The notes below the pieces were generated by a model. It had not been told where the DNA came from. It saw only the letters and a list, made by a program, of their open reading frames with translations, and did not search any database. A stretch of 64,000 nucleotides of DNA from Pyrenophora tritici-repentis (taxonomy: Eukaryota > Ascomycota > Dothideomycetes > Pleosporales > Pleosporaceae). Of this stretch, positions 10,260-21,758 are shown in pieces; position 1 is the stretch's first letter; every line of letters starts with the position of its first letter. The translations under genes were made by a program, and so were the position numbers. The stretch spans positions 4,030,001 through 4,094,000 of the forward strand of contig NC_089391.1 of the NCBI RefSeq assembly GCF_003171515.1, given 5' to 3'.

Positions 10260-11213
10260 CGTAAAAGTGTAAATGTCAAGCTACATGATGGGGTCGAGTG
10301 AAATGCTTGCGCTAATCTCAGAGTGAGATGGCAATAACGCCAGGGACCACGACATGCTAGCGCAGTGGGGTGTAGACGTGCTCCACATGGTTCAATGTTG
10401 CGAACAAGATGGTGTATGACTTACCGCGTGGTACCTGAGGCCTAGAGATCGTCAAGCAGGATGAGAGATACTGCCGTGATGTGGTGCTCGCGCTGCCCGC
10501 CTGCCAGACGTGCTTCTAGCGCATCGCTAAGGACGACCAATCACAGTCATCTTCCCTCACTTGCGTCCTGGGCCCCTTAGTTGCCCTGTGACTGTGATTT
10601 GTGAAGCTGTAGTCTCTGGACATGCTATCGCGTAGGTGACGTAAAATACTTGACAGCGAAAGTATCGGTAAACCCCGATGTTCTATTCATGATATACCTA
10701 TAGTAGCTTGTGCACACGAGGGTGTTGAGTATTTCGTGTTCAGGTGCTACTGAAGTCACGTTTCTTATCAAACATCACACAAGGTTCCTTGAGTTGACTC
10801 GTCACGGAATCAATATATTGAACGACATTAGAGTTGGCAGACTGGTGCTTATATTTAGGCACTACGTAAGTTCGACCAAGGACATCACCTAGATACTCCA
10901 TAGACATAGGTGTAACTACTAGCATCAACTGAAACAACTTGCGAAGCCTACTCACCCAAAGTGCAGGCTTGTCAATCCACGCGACTCATACTCCCAAGGA
11001 TTGCAAAATGAGATACAATTGCGACGCTAAGAGATGCTGACATTCCTGCTTAAACCTTGGGATATACCAATGACACTGTGTAAAAAAGGAAACAAAATTC
11101 TCGTATCAAATATACATTGCGAAAAGGTATTATGTAAAAGGATCCTTCGTACACACAAGCACAACTCATCTTCCCCTTCTATCCCATCATTTCCCACTTG
11201 GGCAGGAACTACC
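10260..11213. other. Intergenic between SPT10 promoter and tyrosinase 3' end
   Basis: The region holds a diverged copy of the short inverted-repeat element (separate entry) and otherwise no supported gene. Confidence 0.5.
10635..10743. mobile_element. Short inverted-repeat element, copy A (diverged)
   Basis: The left end reads GGTGACGTAAAATACTTGACA, preceded by TA, and matches the terminal repeat of the intact copy at 37947. The right end GAGTATTTCGTGTTCAGG is a degraded version of the opposite terminus. The interior is poorly conserved, so this is the least certain of the copies. Confidence 0.45.
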
Positions 11214-13514
11214 TTACATGGAAGAGTAGAGGAAGTTGCCTTGCGGGTCAACATACTCAATCGTTTGTTCACTGACACAGTAGCCATTCTCCTCCCAAGG
11301 CATAGATGGGTAAGGGAAGACACCGTTGCTGGGGCTCTTGGGGTGTGTGCCATCGCTGCTAGGCTGCATGTATTCCGATGTATCGGGCAGCGGGATGTCG
11401 ATGGCGCTGGGGATGTACGTAAATGGCTTTCCAGCGGGTAGGTGTGCAGTAGCTTCATGGAGAGTCTCGGCAGGTGCACTCAAATCGGGGAGCTCATCTG
11501 GGGAGGCTGCGGGCTTGGCTGGGTTGGACCTGACGCTGACGTGGAAGTTGGGGATGGTGTCCGGGTCAATTTCGCCATCTAGACCAACGACCTTGTAGTA
11601 AAGGTTTTCCTTTAGGTAAGGTCCAACGTGCTCGGGACGTAGAGATTCAAGTTCACCCTTGGCTTCCTTGCCTTGAAGGCACGTGGTCAAAGGAAGGGAA
11701 CCCTCAATCATGACGGGTTGGGAAGAGTTGGCACCACCCTTCATTGACGCACCGAGGACACCAAAAGAACCAACATAGCTAGACCATTGAGTGAAATCGG
11801 TAGACGGGTCGTAGTCGGCGTCAGTGTTGTTGCTGTAAGGAGCTGTTCCAGTGCTGAGAGGCGAAGTGGCAGATGCAGTAGAGCTTCCAACCGGGCGGGG
11901 CGAAGTAGAGTTCGCAAGAGGATAAGGTGCAGTGGAGTTGCTTTCGGGCTTTCCGACGAAGCAATGGATGGTGTAGGATCCAGTCATCGCGTACTTGTCA
12001 GCGATAATAGAAAGGACAGTGTGGTAGTCACCCTCCACAATGTCGCGTCCGAGATATTGACCAGTAGGGCCGAAAGCAGCAGCACCATCACGCTTGCTAA
12101 GGGACCTACCGTTTGAACCGTATAGCCTGTTGACAGCTTGGATTACTTGCTGGGCGGAACGGTCGCTGGTCTCGGGGTAGTAGTAGTTGAATACACGCGT
12201 ATCCTTGAGATCCATAGCAGTAAAGTAAGTGCCGCGGGTATCCTTGGTCCAGGGCTTCAAAGGAGTGTATTGGTTCTTGGGTTCACCCTGGTTCCATTGC
12301 GCCATGGGGAATCTGATGTTGCCGGGAGACATCCAGGTATTGGGAGAAACGTAGTGATACATGTCAACCAATCGATCAATGTTGCAATGATGCAGCCAAA
12401 ACATGGGGTCGAAAGCAGAGCGATCAAGGTAATACATGGTACCACCAGATTCACCACCAGCGATATTGTGAACAAGATCGTGCAGAGACTCGAAACTGTC
12501 CACGCCACCACCGCTCGATTGAGTGCGCACACCGATACCTGCAGAAGTGACATCGCCCCAAGAAGCTTTGCTGGCGAACAAGTCAAAGACACGGTTGGCC
12601 ATAGAAGTGCGCGCAGACTCGAAGCGAGCCACCATTTCGTTGTTGTTACTGCGAGTGGGGTTGCCGAGCGGGCGACGAAGAGTCTCGGGGAAACTGTTCC
12701 ATGGTCCAGGGCCCAGTTCGGTTGGATAGGTACCCATGTTGTACTTGTAAAGCGGATTGACAATTCGAACAGGTCCTTGGGCCTTGGTGACGCCAACGAA
12801 TTGATCCGTAAGCATGCTAGCGACGGAGCGGTCGTTGCGAGTGGAGGCCCAATCCCAGTATGGAAGACGCAATGTAGAGGCGACCTCCCTCAAATGCTGC
12901 TGCTGATTGGAAGGGAACTCGGCAATGACTTCAAGTACGCAAAGGTACAAGGCTTGCTGGGAGATGGTTAGCATAGGTGATTACAATTCTCTCGATAAAC
13001 GTACCTCGAAGAGAGCAACAAAGGGCCTATGCCATGGAGCGAAAATAGTGGCGGCGTGAGGGCAGAAACCGGCCTGGTTCAAGAGAGGTGTAGGGAAGTT
13101 GTTGTAGGTTACGAAAGGACGGCCGTGAACACTGGCAACTTTGTAATACGACAAAGGGTCATTCTTGTCCTTGGCCTGGAACCTCTCCATGCCGAGCAGG
13201 AACAAGTTGAATTGATCGCTGTTGCGCGCCATTTCGCGTACCTCCAAACGAGGAGCGGCTTGGCTACCGGGATTGCACTTGGCCTCGTTATTCCAACCGG
13301 TACTGCATACACCGGTGATGACTATGTAGGCTTGAGACTGGCGCTTTTGAACCTCCTGACTAAGCTTGTCGATGCGGGCCAGGATTTCGGCGTCGTCACG
13401 AGCGAGATGCTGATGATGAGAGGAGCCATGCTGGAAGGCAGCGGTGAATTGAATGAGGGCGAAGAGGGTGAAGAGCACAGTCAAAAGACCCGCGGGCTTG
13501 CTGAAGTTGGCCAT
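11214..13514 (-). CDS. Secreted/secretory-route tyrosinase (type-3 copper monophenol oxidase)
   Basis: Two exons (13514-13005, 12956-11214; 48-nt intron) give 750 residues. I chose the ATG giving MANFSKPAGLLTVLFTLFAL, a clear signal peptide. CuA ligands are His130, His153 (in FCPHAAT) and His162 (PWHRP). Cys151 two residues before His153 matches the Cys-X-His arrangement that forms the thioether bridge in Neurospora tyrosinase. CuB ligands are His329, His333 (LHDLVHNIAGG) and the His359/360 pair (FWLHHCNIDRL). A Lys-Arg at 458-459 (SLSKRDG) could be the Kex2 site releasing the C-terminal shielding domain, followed by a Ser/Thr/Asn-rich linker and an extra ~180-residue tail. Such enzymes oxidise monophenols to quinones for melanin-type pigments. 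No pigment cluster surrounds it. Confidence 0.93.
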
Positions 13515-15923
13515 GATGGAAGGCCGTGGTGCTTTTGCGGCTCGGATTGAAGAATAGAATGGCCAGGGGCAGCCAACGGTCTTGTCGTAGAGCTGGAGAA
13601 GCAAGAAGGAATTAGAAAAAAGCAAGGCTAAAGAGCGTAACGACCGTTGGATCAAGTCCAGAGGTCTGTAAAAGAAATGTCTTGCGTTCGGTCAGAAACC
13701 TCGACGTCGAAGACAAACGAGGAATCAGAGTTGCGGCGCAAATGGAGCAGGGGCGAGAGGTCAGCAGTAAGATATATCGAAACATGCTATTCCCAGTCCA
13801 TGCTCGAGTCGGCGCACGCCCATGCTGAGAGGTGCCTATTTGGCCCGCAAGCGACTGCGCTTGGCGGGGGTTAATCGTATTCGGGGCAGCGTCAGTAGCC
13901 ATGTGCGAGTGATTGGGTGAAGCAGATGAGTCGGTGGGGATCCAAAGGGCCCCGGGCGGCATCGAAACACGGCGTCGCCAACAATTGCCCCTGACTTGGC
14001 CGAATACGGCCAAGACGTCGTGCGCCCGGTCCACGGCGAGTTGTATTGCGTGGGAGCCGCCTGGCGCCAATGTACGCCTCCCTCGGGGGGCACACGGTCG
14101 GAGATGGCGGAGAGCTGGTCCAGGACAGTGTGGTGGTAGTGGTGTGACGATGCTCTGATGTTAGTGATAGAACGTGGAAGAAAGAAACGTCGCAGTCGAG
14201 TACCTCAGACGTCGCATACGTGTGGTAGCATGTACTTATGTAATGCAACTGCTGCCGCACCGAAAGTGGCCCATGGCACTCTCCACTTTCTCTATCGCTC
14301 GCCATCATTCTCTCATCTCTCTTGCCAATTGCCAACCTGCACAGCCACGCTCTCTCGGGCTTGCTCCCACCTGCATCCGCCGCTGCATCAATGTCTGTCT
14401 TGTGTCTGCACCACGCGTCCACTTTTACATCCACAGCTCGCACTCTTTGATTGCACCTCGACCGGACGTCGCTCCGGCCGTTTGCGCCACCCTTGACCCT
14501 GATCAACGCGCGCATCCTTATCTCGTCGCCATGCTCATGTCTATCTTTATCAGCACCATTTGCTTACATTGGGAACCTACAGTAAACATACCCACATTTA
14601 TTGCCATGTAATATCCGTTTGCCATTGGAAAGAGGCAAAAAGCCCATGGCCCCGTTTCCTCGTCCACTGCCGTCCATCGTGCCTTCCCATCGGCTCGCTT
14701 GTTGGTCAAACTTATGCAGGAACACGGGCCTGGCAAGGGTGTTTCACCAGGGCATTGATCTGCAGCCATGGTTCCACTCTCACCTTCATGTCAACCGTCG
14801 TTGTTTCAACCCTCCTATTTTCCGCATGCGAATTGAGCTTGGTATCGACTCAAGCTTTGCAACTTGTGGGTATACTTTTACCACGCGAGTCCGAACAAGG
14901 TTACCGACCGACGCTCGTGAACCCACGGCTATCGTAGGCCCTTCGAGACCTTTGCGCCCGAACATAGCCACTAGATGCGGGCTTTTGTCAATTTGCAGTC
15001 AGCTCTCATCGGTTCATATTCGGCATTGCCCAGCTCTGACGGCATCTCGGCACCTTGAGCCATCAGATTTGCCAACTCGCGGTAAGATGCGAGGGGGTGG
15101 CCTCTCCACAAACGGGGGAGGGGCGACATGTGCCACGAGCCCGCCGAGGGATAGGCGGCCGAAAACTACGCAACTACTTACAACGCGTGTTTCCTGCGTC
15201 AGCACCGCCCTTGATGTCATGCTTCCGCCTTGCTTTTGCAGCAGCGAGTCCACTCTACCTATCCATCTCTTTTTCCTTCCTCGGGACTGACCGAATTCAG
15301 TCAGGGCTGACGGCAATCGAATGCTTGACAGTGCTTGTTTCTTCGTCCCCAAACTAATGGCCCAGATACGTCAAGAGCAATAACTATCAATAGGGGCATA
15401 TATAGCCTTCCGGTAAAACACAATTCACCGGTCTTGACGACAAAACTGGAGACGCTCGAAAGGTGGTGTACGCCGTCATCAGCCTATTCGGGCCCTTTTA
15501 TTGTCCAAAGATCGGCGACAACTGCTTTTTGGAGAATACGATCAGCACAGTAAGCAACTATAGCAGAGTAATAATCGCCTGGCTACCATCATATAACATT
15601 ACGTATGCGTCATAACATCGTCTTACGCCTCAGTGTGTGATTACAACTTGTCCAACTTATAACGAATAGCAAGAAATGAAATGCACGGAAAAATATCTGG
15701 CTTGAAAATATATAAATATACTATAGATTGCCAATATATCACAGACCAAAAGAAACGCGTCTAAGAAGCGGAAACTATAGCTACGTTACAGTTCGCACTT
15801 GGCTTAGCAGCAGGCCACACAACTAACAATCTTATACCTACCAGAAAACCAGAAAAGCCAACTACTAGCCTGAGGTCAGGCTGTCTCCTCGTGCCTAGGC
15901 AAAGGAGCAATCGTGTCACGCTT
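13515..15923. other. Large intergenic gap (2.4 kb)
   Basis: Several medium frames exist on both strands, but none has family likeness, signal peptide or plausible splice pattern. A pyrimidine-rich stretch occurs at about 14275-14340, and AT-rich sequence at about 15690-15730 near the glucanase 3' end. An unannotated small gene or noncoding transcript cannot be excluded. Confidence 0.5.
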
Positions 15924-17039
15924 CTAACTAGCAGCCTTTTGAAACCACTTCAATCCCGCAACCTCCCAATAAGCCTCCTGAAAGGCATCTGGGTTGTTCT
16001 GCACATAGGCATTGCAAGTGGAGACGCCAGTCTTCTTCGCGCATGTGTCCCACTCTTTACCCGCCCACTCGCCACAAAAATCAGTGTTGAAAACGATTTT
16101 GAGGTCCTTGAAACGCTGTGTGAAATCGCAGCCACTACCTGAGAAATGCGCCATAGGCGTATCCCAAGAAGAGGGGTTGAGTGCTGTGGTATTGGACGAA
16201 AAGTGTTGGTTGAAGGTAGGTGAGTTTCGTGGGAAGAACCAGACTGAGATGGATGTCGATGTCCATTCCACAGCGTAGACGCCGCCGGAAGCCTTGTTGA
16301 AGTCGGTACCATAAGAAGGGAAAGCCACTTCTCCATCGCTTGTGTCAGTACCGCCGCTACCACTTATCTGTCGACCAGGCATAGTGGTTGGGGCATGGAT
16401 CGAACAACCCACGTTCTTCCCTTGGCCTAGTGCATTGACATCGCAGTCATCTGTAGTCATAAGACCAGTGAATGGCGCATTGACATCCCCAGTACCTCCA
16501 GAACCACCGGTGGGTGCTGTGGCGTTGTCAATCATACACCCCTTGGAGGTATGAAGTGTAGCGGAATTTGAGTCGTAGTCGTTCACTCCTTCAATGATGT
16601 CGATCTCTCCACCGTTCGGCCACTCTGCTGAAGATGACAGCATCCACATGGCCAACCAAGTTCCACAAACAGAGGCGGGCATATGACGAATGTCGGCGAT
16701 GAGCAGACCCTCGTTGAAGCTTTTCTTGCTCTCCAAGCGAACCGAGGCGCGGCCAGAAGGATCCTTTGTCGTGTAGTCCACGCCAATGTAGACAGACTTG
16801 GTATCCTCCAGATATCCAACTAGTCCCTGATTAATAGCGTCGTCCCGGTTCTGGTATTGAACAAACCCTTTTGTGGGGTCTGTGCCGTTGTAGAAGTCAA
16901 AAGCCGAGAAAAATTTTTCGTAAGAAAGGTCATCCGTCAATATGTAAGCTCCAGCTTGTACGGTTCGGTTATCCTGAGCGCTGCTCAAGGTGACGAGTGC
17001 GGCCAGCACACTCGCTGCAAGACGTGAGAAGGAAAGCAT
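15924..17039 (-). CDS. Secreted GH16 endo-1,3(4)-beta-glucanase-like glycosidase
   Basis: A single exon encodes 371 residues. MLSFSRLAASVLAALVTLSSA is a signal peptide. The catalytic motif GGEIDIIEGV places the nucleophile at Glu145, the assisting Asp at 147 and the acid/base at Glu150, the ExDxxE of glycoside hydrolase family 16. WLAMWMLSSSAEWPN before it and the later AVEWTSTSISVWFFPR are also typical. The protein ends without a GPI signal or a carbohydrate-binding domain, so it is probably released. The family cleaves mixed-linked or beta-1,3-glucans of cell walls. Substrate cannot be fixed from the sequence. Confidence 0.93.
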   Translation of the reverse strand: MLSFSRLAASVLAALVTLSSAQDNRTVQAGAYILTDDLSYEKFFSAFDFYNGTDPTKGFVQYQNRDDAINQGLVGYLEDTKSVYIGVDYTTKDPSGRASVRLESKKSFNEGLLIADIRHMPASVCGTWLAMWMLSSSAEWPNGGEIDIIEGVNDYDSNSATLHTSKGCMIDNATAPTGGSGGTGDVNAPFTGLMTTDDCDVNALGQGKNVGCSIHAPTTMPGRQISGSGGTDTSDGEVAFPSYGTDFNKASGGVYAVEWTSTSISVWFFPRNSPTFNQHFSSNTTALNPSSWDTPMAHFSGSGCDFTQRFKDLKIVFNTDFCGEWAGKEWDTCAKKTGVSTCNAYVQNNPDAFQEAYWEVAGLKWFQKAAS

Positions 17040-17758
17040 GATGTTTTGCTGAGGAATGGTAAGGATCGCGGTGTGTTGTAGAAAAATAGAGGTGAGGTAG
17101 GAATGAAATCGAGTACTGACTTAGTACGTGACACGAGAGCACGCTATGGTATTACAATGCATGTGAAACCGTGGTCATAAGATTTCGTTGGTACAATAGA
17201 TCTGGGTTCTTTGTTGTCATTGTGCGGGAACAATAGAACGCTCTAGTTGCGCCACGAAATGGCGCATGGTGAATGTGAATGAAAGAGGCATCGATAAGGA
17301 ATGGTTCAAGAGATAAATGGACACATCTGGGCGACATAAAATAGTTGACAGCTACAGTGTGAGTAACCGTAGTCCATTCGTGATAGGCATATCTGGCGCC
17401 TACAATGATTTTCGTATACTAAGATGTTAAGTGATTCATGTCACCCCGATGAACATACAATGGTACCTAACATGCCAGTGAAGTGGTTTTATCGATTGCT
17501 TGACAATCACTCTTACACATACCCCCTTTCCCGTTGACTTTGGGATTATTGAGAACCTACTTGGAGTACCTTGATAGTACTCATTAGCTATGAGCATGAT
17601 CGCTTCGGATCATCGTATGCGATACAACAATATCTCCAAGACTGTCAACATACTCATCACATGTCCACTGAATTTTCAAACTTATAATAATCGCCGTTGG
17701 CTATCGTTAGCTATCTGAGTAATTCGGTAGTTTATGTTGTAATACTTTCTCCGCTACC
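17040..17758. other. Intergenic between GH16 promoter and QPRT 3' end
   Basis: About 720 bp, containing copy B of the inverted-repeat element. Nothing else is supported. Confidence 0.5.
17329..17446 (+). mobile_element. Short inverted-repeat element, copy B
   Basis: The left end GGCGACATAAAATAGTTGACA and right end GTTAAGTGATTCATGTCACC are inverted relatives of each other. The interior keeps the family core TCTGGCGCCTACAATG. It lies about 290 bp upstream of the GH16 ATG. Confidence 0.7.
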
Positions 17759-18780
17759 CTACTTACTCTGAGGTACGATCTTGAGCGAAAAGTCCACATG
17801 CGGTACTCCCTGATGTATGCTGCTCGTACTAACAATATCAATGTCTCCGCAAACATACTTCTCGACGTTGTACTCTGTCAGCCCACCACTGACCTCTACC
17901 AAGAAATGTTTCCTGTCGCCAGTTCCTCGCCCCCATTTATCCTTCAAGTCTTTTGCGGCAACTTGTACACCTTCAGGAGTGAAGTTGTCTAACATGACAA
18001 TATCAGCACCTGCCGCTATCGCTTCGTCTGCCTCTTCGAAGGATTGACACTCGACTTCGACTTTGATCGCAAAGCCACCTGCCGCTTTGGCAGCTCTTAC
18101 AGCGTTGGTAATGCTACCTGCTGCAACAATATGGTTGTCTTTCAGCATCGTCATTGCGCTTAAATCCACACGATGTGCATCTACCCCTCCAATCAACATG
18201 CCGTACTTCTCGACAAGTCGAAAGCCAGGCGTGGTCTTTCGTGTGCCAGCAAGAATGTTCGGGTAGCCAGCATTTCGTAGGAGATTCAGCAATCGGTTGG
18301 ATTTGGTAGCGATGCCGGAACAGCGAGCCAATGTGTTGAGTGCCACGCGCTCGCCGAGAAGCAAGTGGCGGACTGGACCACGGACGGTGGCGCAATGTGT
18401 AATGGGTTGAAAGGATGCACCTTCTTCGACATGCCATTCTACACTGATATATGTCAATATGTTATTTGTCACAAGGTGGTAACATGGAAGAGTATAAAGG
18501 AAGACTTACGTGCAGCCGAGCTGGCGGAATACTTCATTAAAGAAGGGCACACCAGCAACAATACCCTACAGGAATCAGTACAGGCCGCTTCAAAGCCAAA
18601 GCTACTCACTTCACTCTTCCCAAGTAGCTTTGCCTCGGATACAGCTTCACCAACAACGAAGCCGCCATAGTCGAAGCTCGGGGTGTCCTCTTCAAGCCAT
18701 TCCGAAACGTATCTCTTGTATGTCTCGGGTAGGAGATGTGCTACCGCACCATGAGCTGGGGCACCTTCGATTCTGGACAT
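17759..18780 (-). CDS. BNA6: Nicotinate-nucleotide pyrophosphorylase (quinolinate phosphoribosyltransferase)
   Basis: Three exons (18780-18610, 18565-18510, 18443-17759) give 303 residues, the usual length. The enzyme joins quinolinate and PRPP to make nicotinate mononucleotide, the entry of de novo NAD synthesis into the common pathway. Visible signatures are [34 protein letters not shown] (phosphate-binding and catalytic Arg/Lys), [34 protein letters not shown] and ADIVMLDNF. The middle exon supplies [18 protein letters not shown] and restores the family's N-terminal fold. Introns are 44 and 66 nt. Confidence 0.96.
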
Positions 18781-19136
18781 TTTGCCGCACTCTGTGTCGT
18801 ATTAAACTGTGGGTTCCAGGGATAGGCTTGATAGTAGGATGTGGCGAGAGTGAATGGTGGGCTTCATCGGAACGTCGGTCGGAACTACGGACATCAATGC
18901 TTGCCGGCACTAAGCGCTCCGCAGCTCACTTCCTCCTACTCAAACATCATCACGACATGTCTCCCTAGTCTCCATGTTTGCCTCGGTAGCACTACGAACT
19001 ATGGCTGTCAGCTTCTTTGGCCTCGGTGATACTTGGTCAGTGTACTCTCCAATGCTCTTGACGTTGTTCAGAAAACCCTCGTATACCCGCCTCCTCAAAC
19101 GCGTCACGAACCCCCCGATCGTTACACCACCACCGC

Positions 19137-19231
19137 GTTGACATGAAATGCTTGACATAGTAGTGTAAAAAGGTCACTATGGGCGCCAAACACGCTTATT
19201 AGGTGCTTACCCACGTTATCACGTATCAACC
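19137..19231 (-). mobile_element. Short inverted-repeat element, copy C
   Basis: The left end GTTGACATGAAATGCTTGACA matches the family terminus. The 41-nt core from 19175 (CACTATGGGCGCCAAACACG...) aligns without gaps to copy D with six differences, all transitions. The right terminus is degraded. Confidence 0.7.
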
Positions 19232-20427
19232 GTGGCTTTGGGGAAATATATAACTCGGGATACCCTTGACTGGGATATATTGCTTTGGTGAGAAAGGCGG
19301 TCAGAAGCAGGATCACAGTATTTGCAGACAAGGCATAGAGCAGCTAGTTGCGGGCAACCTCAACCTCAACCTTTGCCGTGGGCATCGATGGTAAGGAAGT
19401 TGGAATAGGACGGACATGGTATCCGAAAGAGCACATTTCCACCTGGAATATCGTAGCCGCTGAATTTGTGCGCGCAGCTCAGCCCGCGATTTAAGTGACA
19501 AACTGATGCAAAGCAAGAGCTTTTTCACTGACTGCCGGTTAGACGCTCATTAGCAAAGACCTTGCTGATTCCACAGTCCACATATCCGCATCCTAACACA
19601 TCACCCAGCTCCTTCTCGAGATTCATATGCATACAAACACGGTACAAGCCGCGCTACCCACAAATAAGCTAGCGACGACGAAAAGGCCGAAGAACCCTCC
19701 GCAATGCCAGAGGCAGTTCTCATTACAAGGACACTATCGATGAGCAATATAAACAGAATTAAAAATCACATATATACATGCTATGGTTAGCTGGTGAGCC
19801 CGAGGAAGCGGCTGTGCATCTCTGGGCGGTACCTGGAGCGCTTGGCACTGAACGTGGCGACAGGGAATCTTGGTCGAGAGAAGATGAACGATACAGAAGC
19901 TGGAAGTATAGGAGCCGGGAGCTACGCATGTGCATTAACTAGCACCGGAACCCGAATACCAGGTAGAGTCATGGGACCAGATAGCCGCGACCGAGGATAA
20001 TGGGACATACGAGGTAGACACATATGTACCTACCGGTACTTATGCAGAGACACTACTGTCCCGGACGTGACGGAGCAGGAGATCAATCTCGGCTATGGTA
20101 TTTCATGTTGCTCATCATACACCGGGACTGTATGCACTTGAAGAGACTGTAGGAGCTCTTTTGGATGCATCTGTGAGGCGACGGAGGCCGCGCTACGGTG
20201 AACAGCGAATCACCCTTATCGGCGAATGTGTTGGGTATTTGTACAAGGGTTTTCGCAAACTACGCGTGAAATGGACATTGTTGAGATGATGAAATGTGCA
20301 GCAGTGGAGCAAGTTGTGGAAACGCTTCAAGTGGAAGTCGTTATGCAGATAACCAGAATCACTGATGCACCTACAGTACATAGGCGACAGCGACAGTGGA
20401 GGTAAGACCCCGCCATACCTTTCCTAA

Positions 20428-20503
20428 TATGCGTGTCTGGCGCCTACAGTAGCTTTCATGTACTAGTAAAGTGTCACGTATTTGTCACGTATTTTATGTT
20501 ACC
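20428..20503 (+). mobile_element. Short inverted-repeat element, copy E (left end unclear)
   Basis: The family core TGTCTGGCGCCTACAGTAGC is followed by a partly doubled right terminus (GTCACGTATTTGTCACGTATTTTATGTTACC) and then TA. I cannot place a convincing left terminus, so the copy may be truncated. Confidence 0.6.
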
Positions 20504-21758
20504 TAGGTGGATGCATTCGTAGGTAGTGTTGTTGGTTGCGTTATAGTTCCGTCTCAATCCTTCCTAGTCTGGCGATGACAGCTTGGCAGCTGCTTTTTGT
20601 TCCAGTGCGGCAGCCTTGTCCTCACTTCACCTTTCGCATTCTCCATAAAATTTGTGGCAACATTGCTGCCAAGAATTCCCCACAACCTGTTCCCACTCAT
20701 GCAGCTCGAAAACTTCTCATCACAGCCATCATGCGCCTCAAGCAGGTAATACTGGTCCAGACGCAACCGGAGCCAGGTCGAGCCAATCCCAAACACAATT
20801 CCGCACCGAGTGTGGGAGAAGCTCTATCATGCGTTGCGTTGCTTAACTACTATAGGCTACCATTCTATCCGCGGAAACATGTACGAAATTCTTGATCAGC
20901 GAGCGGATTCTGGTGCTGACGCACTGGGGATGGCCTGTTACCCGCATGCGCTAAAGCCGACCCTTGGATCAGCAATGGGCAACTGGTCGGTCACAGTTAC
21001 TCTACAAGGTACAGCTTCCTCCAGATCCAGATATGGTCGCAGATCTGAGCGTTGCCCGTAGGATGTCATTTCGCTTGCAGTTGGTTCGAGAAAAAGCGTG
21101 TGATCAAAGTCCTTTTGGAGACTACGCCCGTTATCCCTCCGTAGTTGCCCCGTTATAGATGAGGTGCGAAAGCAAGCAACTTGGTGACTGAACGACTTTG
21201 GCGGATCATGTTTGAGAGACTCATCACATTATCTGCCGAAGACCTGTCCCGCTCTGCCAAGCATGGCGTTTAGACGTGACCACAAAGGAGCCTGCTCGCG
21301 ACGCGAGCGAGCCTTGCATACCTACTTCACGAGTCAACCCATGCCAGCCAAGAATGACCCCCGCAACACGCCAAGCATGCGAGCTTGTAAGTGGCAACGC
21401 CGTAGCGTTGTTATATCGGGGCGATACAGTACAGTAATGCGCAATGAAGAGTAGTCCCTGTGGCACCAAGCCGGTTACTTTACCGGGATAGGGGAACGGT
21501 GGCTAAACATGGCCGGACTTCCTCCACTGAAGCAACTGCCGATTTCTTCTTTCCTACGTCCCGCGCCGTTGTAACGACTTGGCTCATCGGGATCCGTTGC
21601 AGTTGGTTCTTCTTATATGGGCTGTGTTGTTCCCCAGATCCGTTTCCCCAGACTCCAGGAACATTTCCCCAGACTTGAGTGTGTGGGGCCACAAGACAAC
21701 GAAGAAAATTCCTGTGCCGCTTCTTTGCGTCTCGACGTCGTATCTTGTTCTGAACAAC

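Larger units (their letters stand above)
18781..21758. other. Gene-poor gap (3.0 kb) with element copies
   Basis: No reading frame here shows family character. Two copies of the short inverted-repeat family lie inside it (about 19137 and 20430). The 600 bp before 21759 should contain the promoter of the MFS gene. Confidence 0.5.

Noticed and set aside
12138..12971. 277-codon plus-strand ORF opposite the tyrosinase
   Set aside because: It overlaps the CuB-coding exon in antisense and has no family likeness of its own.
13892..14515. 207-codon minus-strand ORF in the 2.4-kb gap
   Set aside because: Arg/Cys/His-rich random-looking protein, no motif, no splice pattern; left as intergenic.
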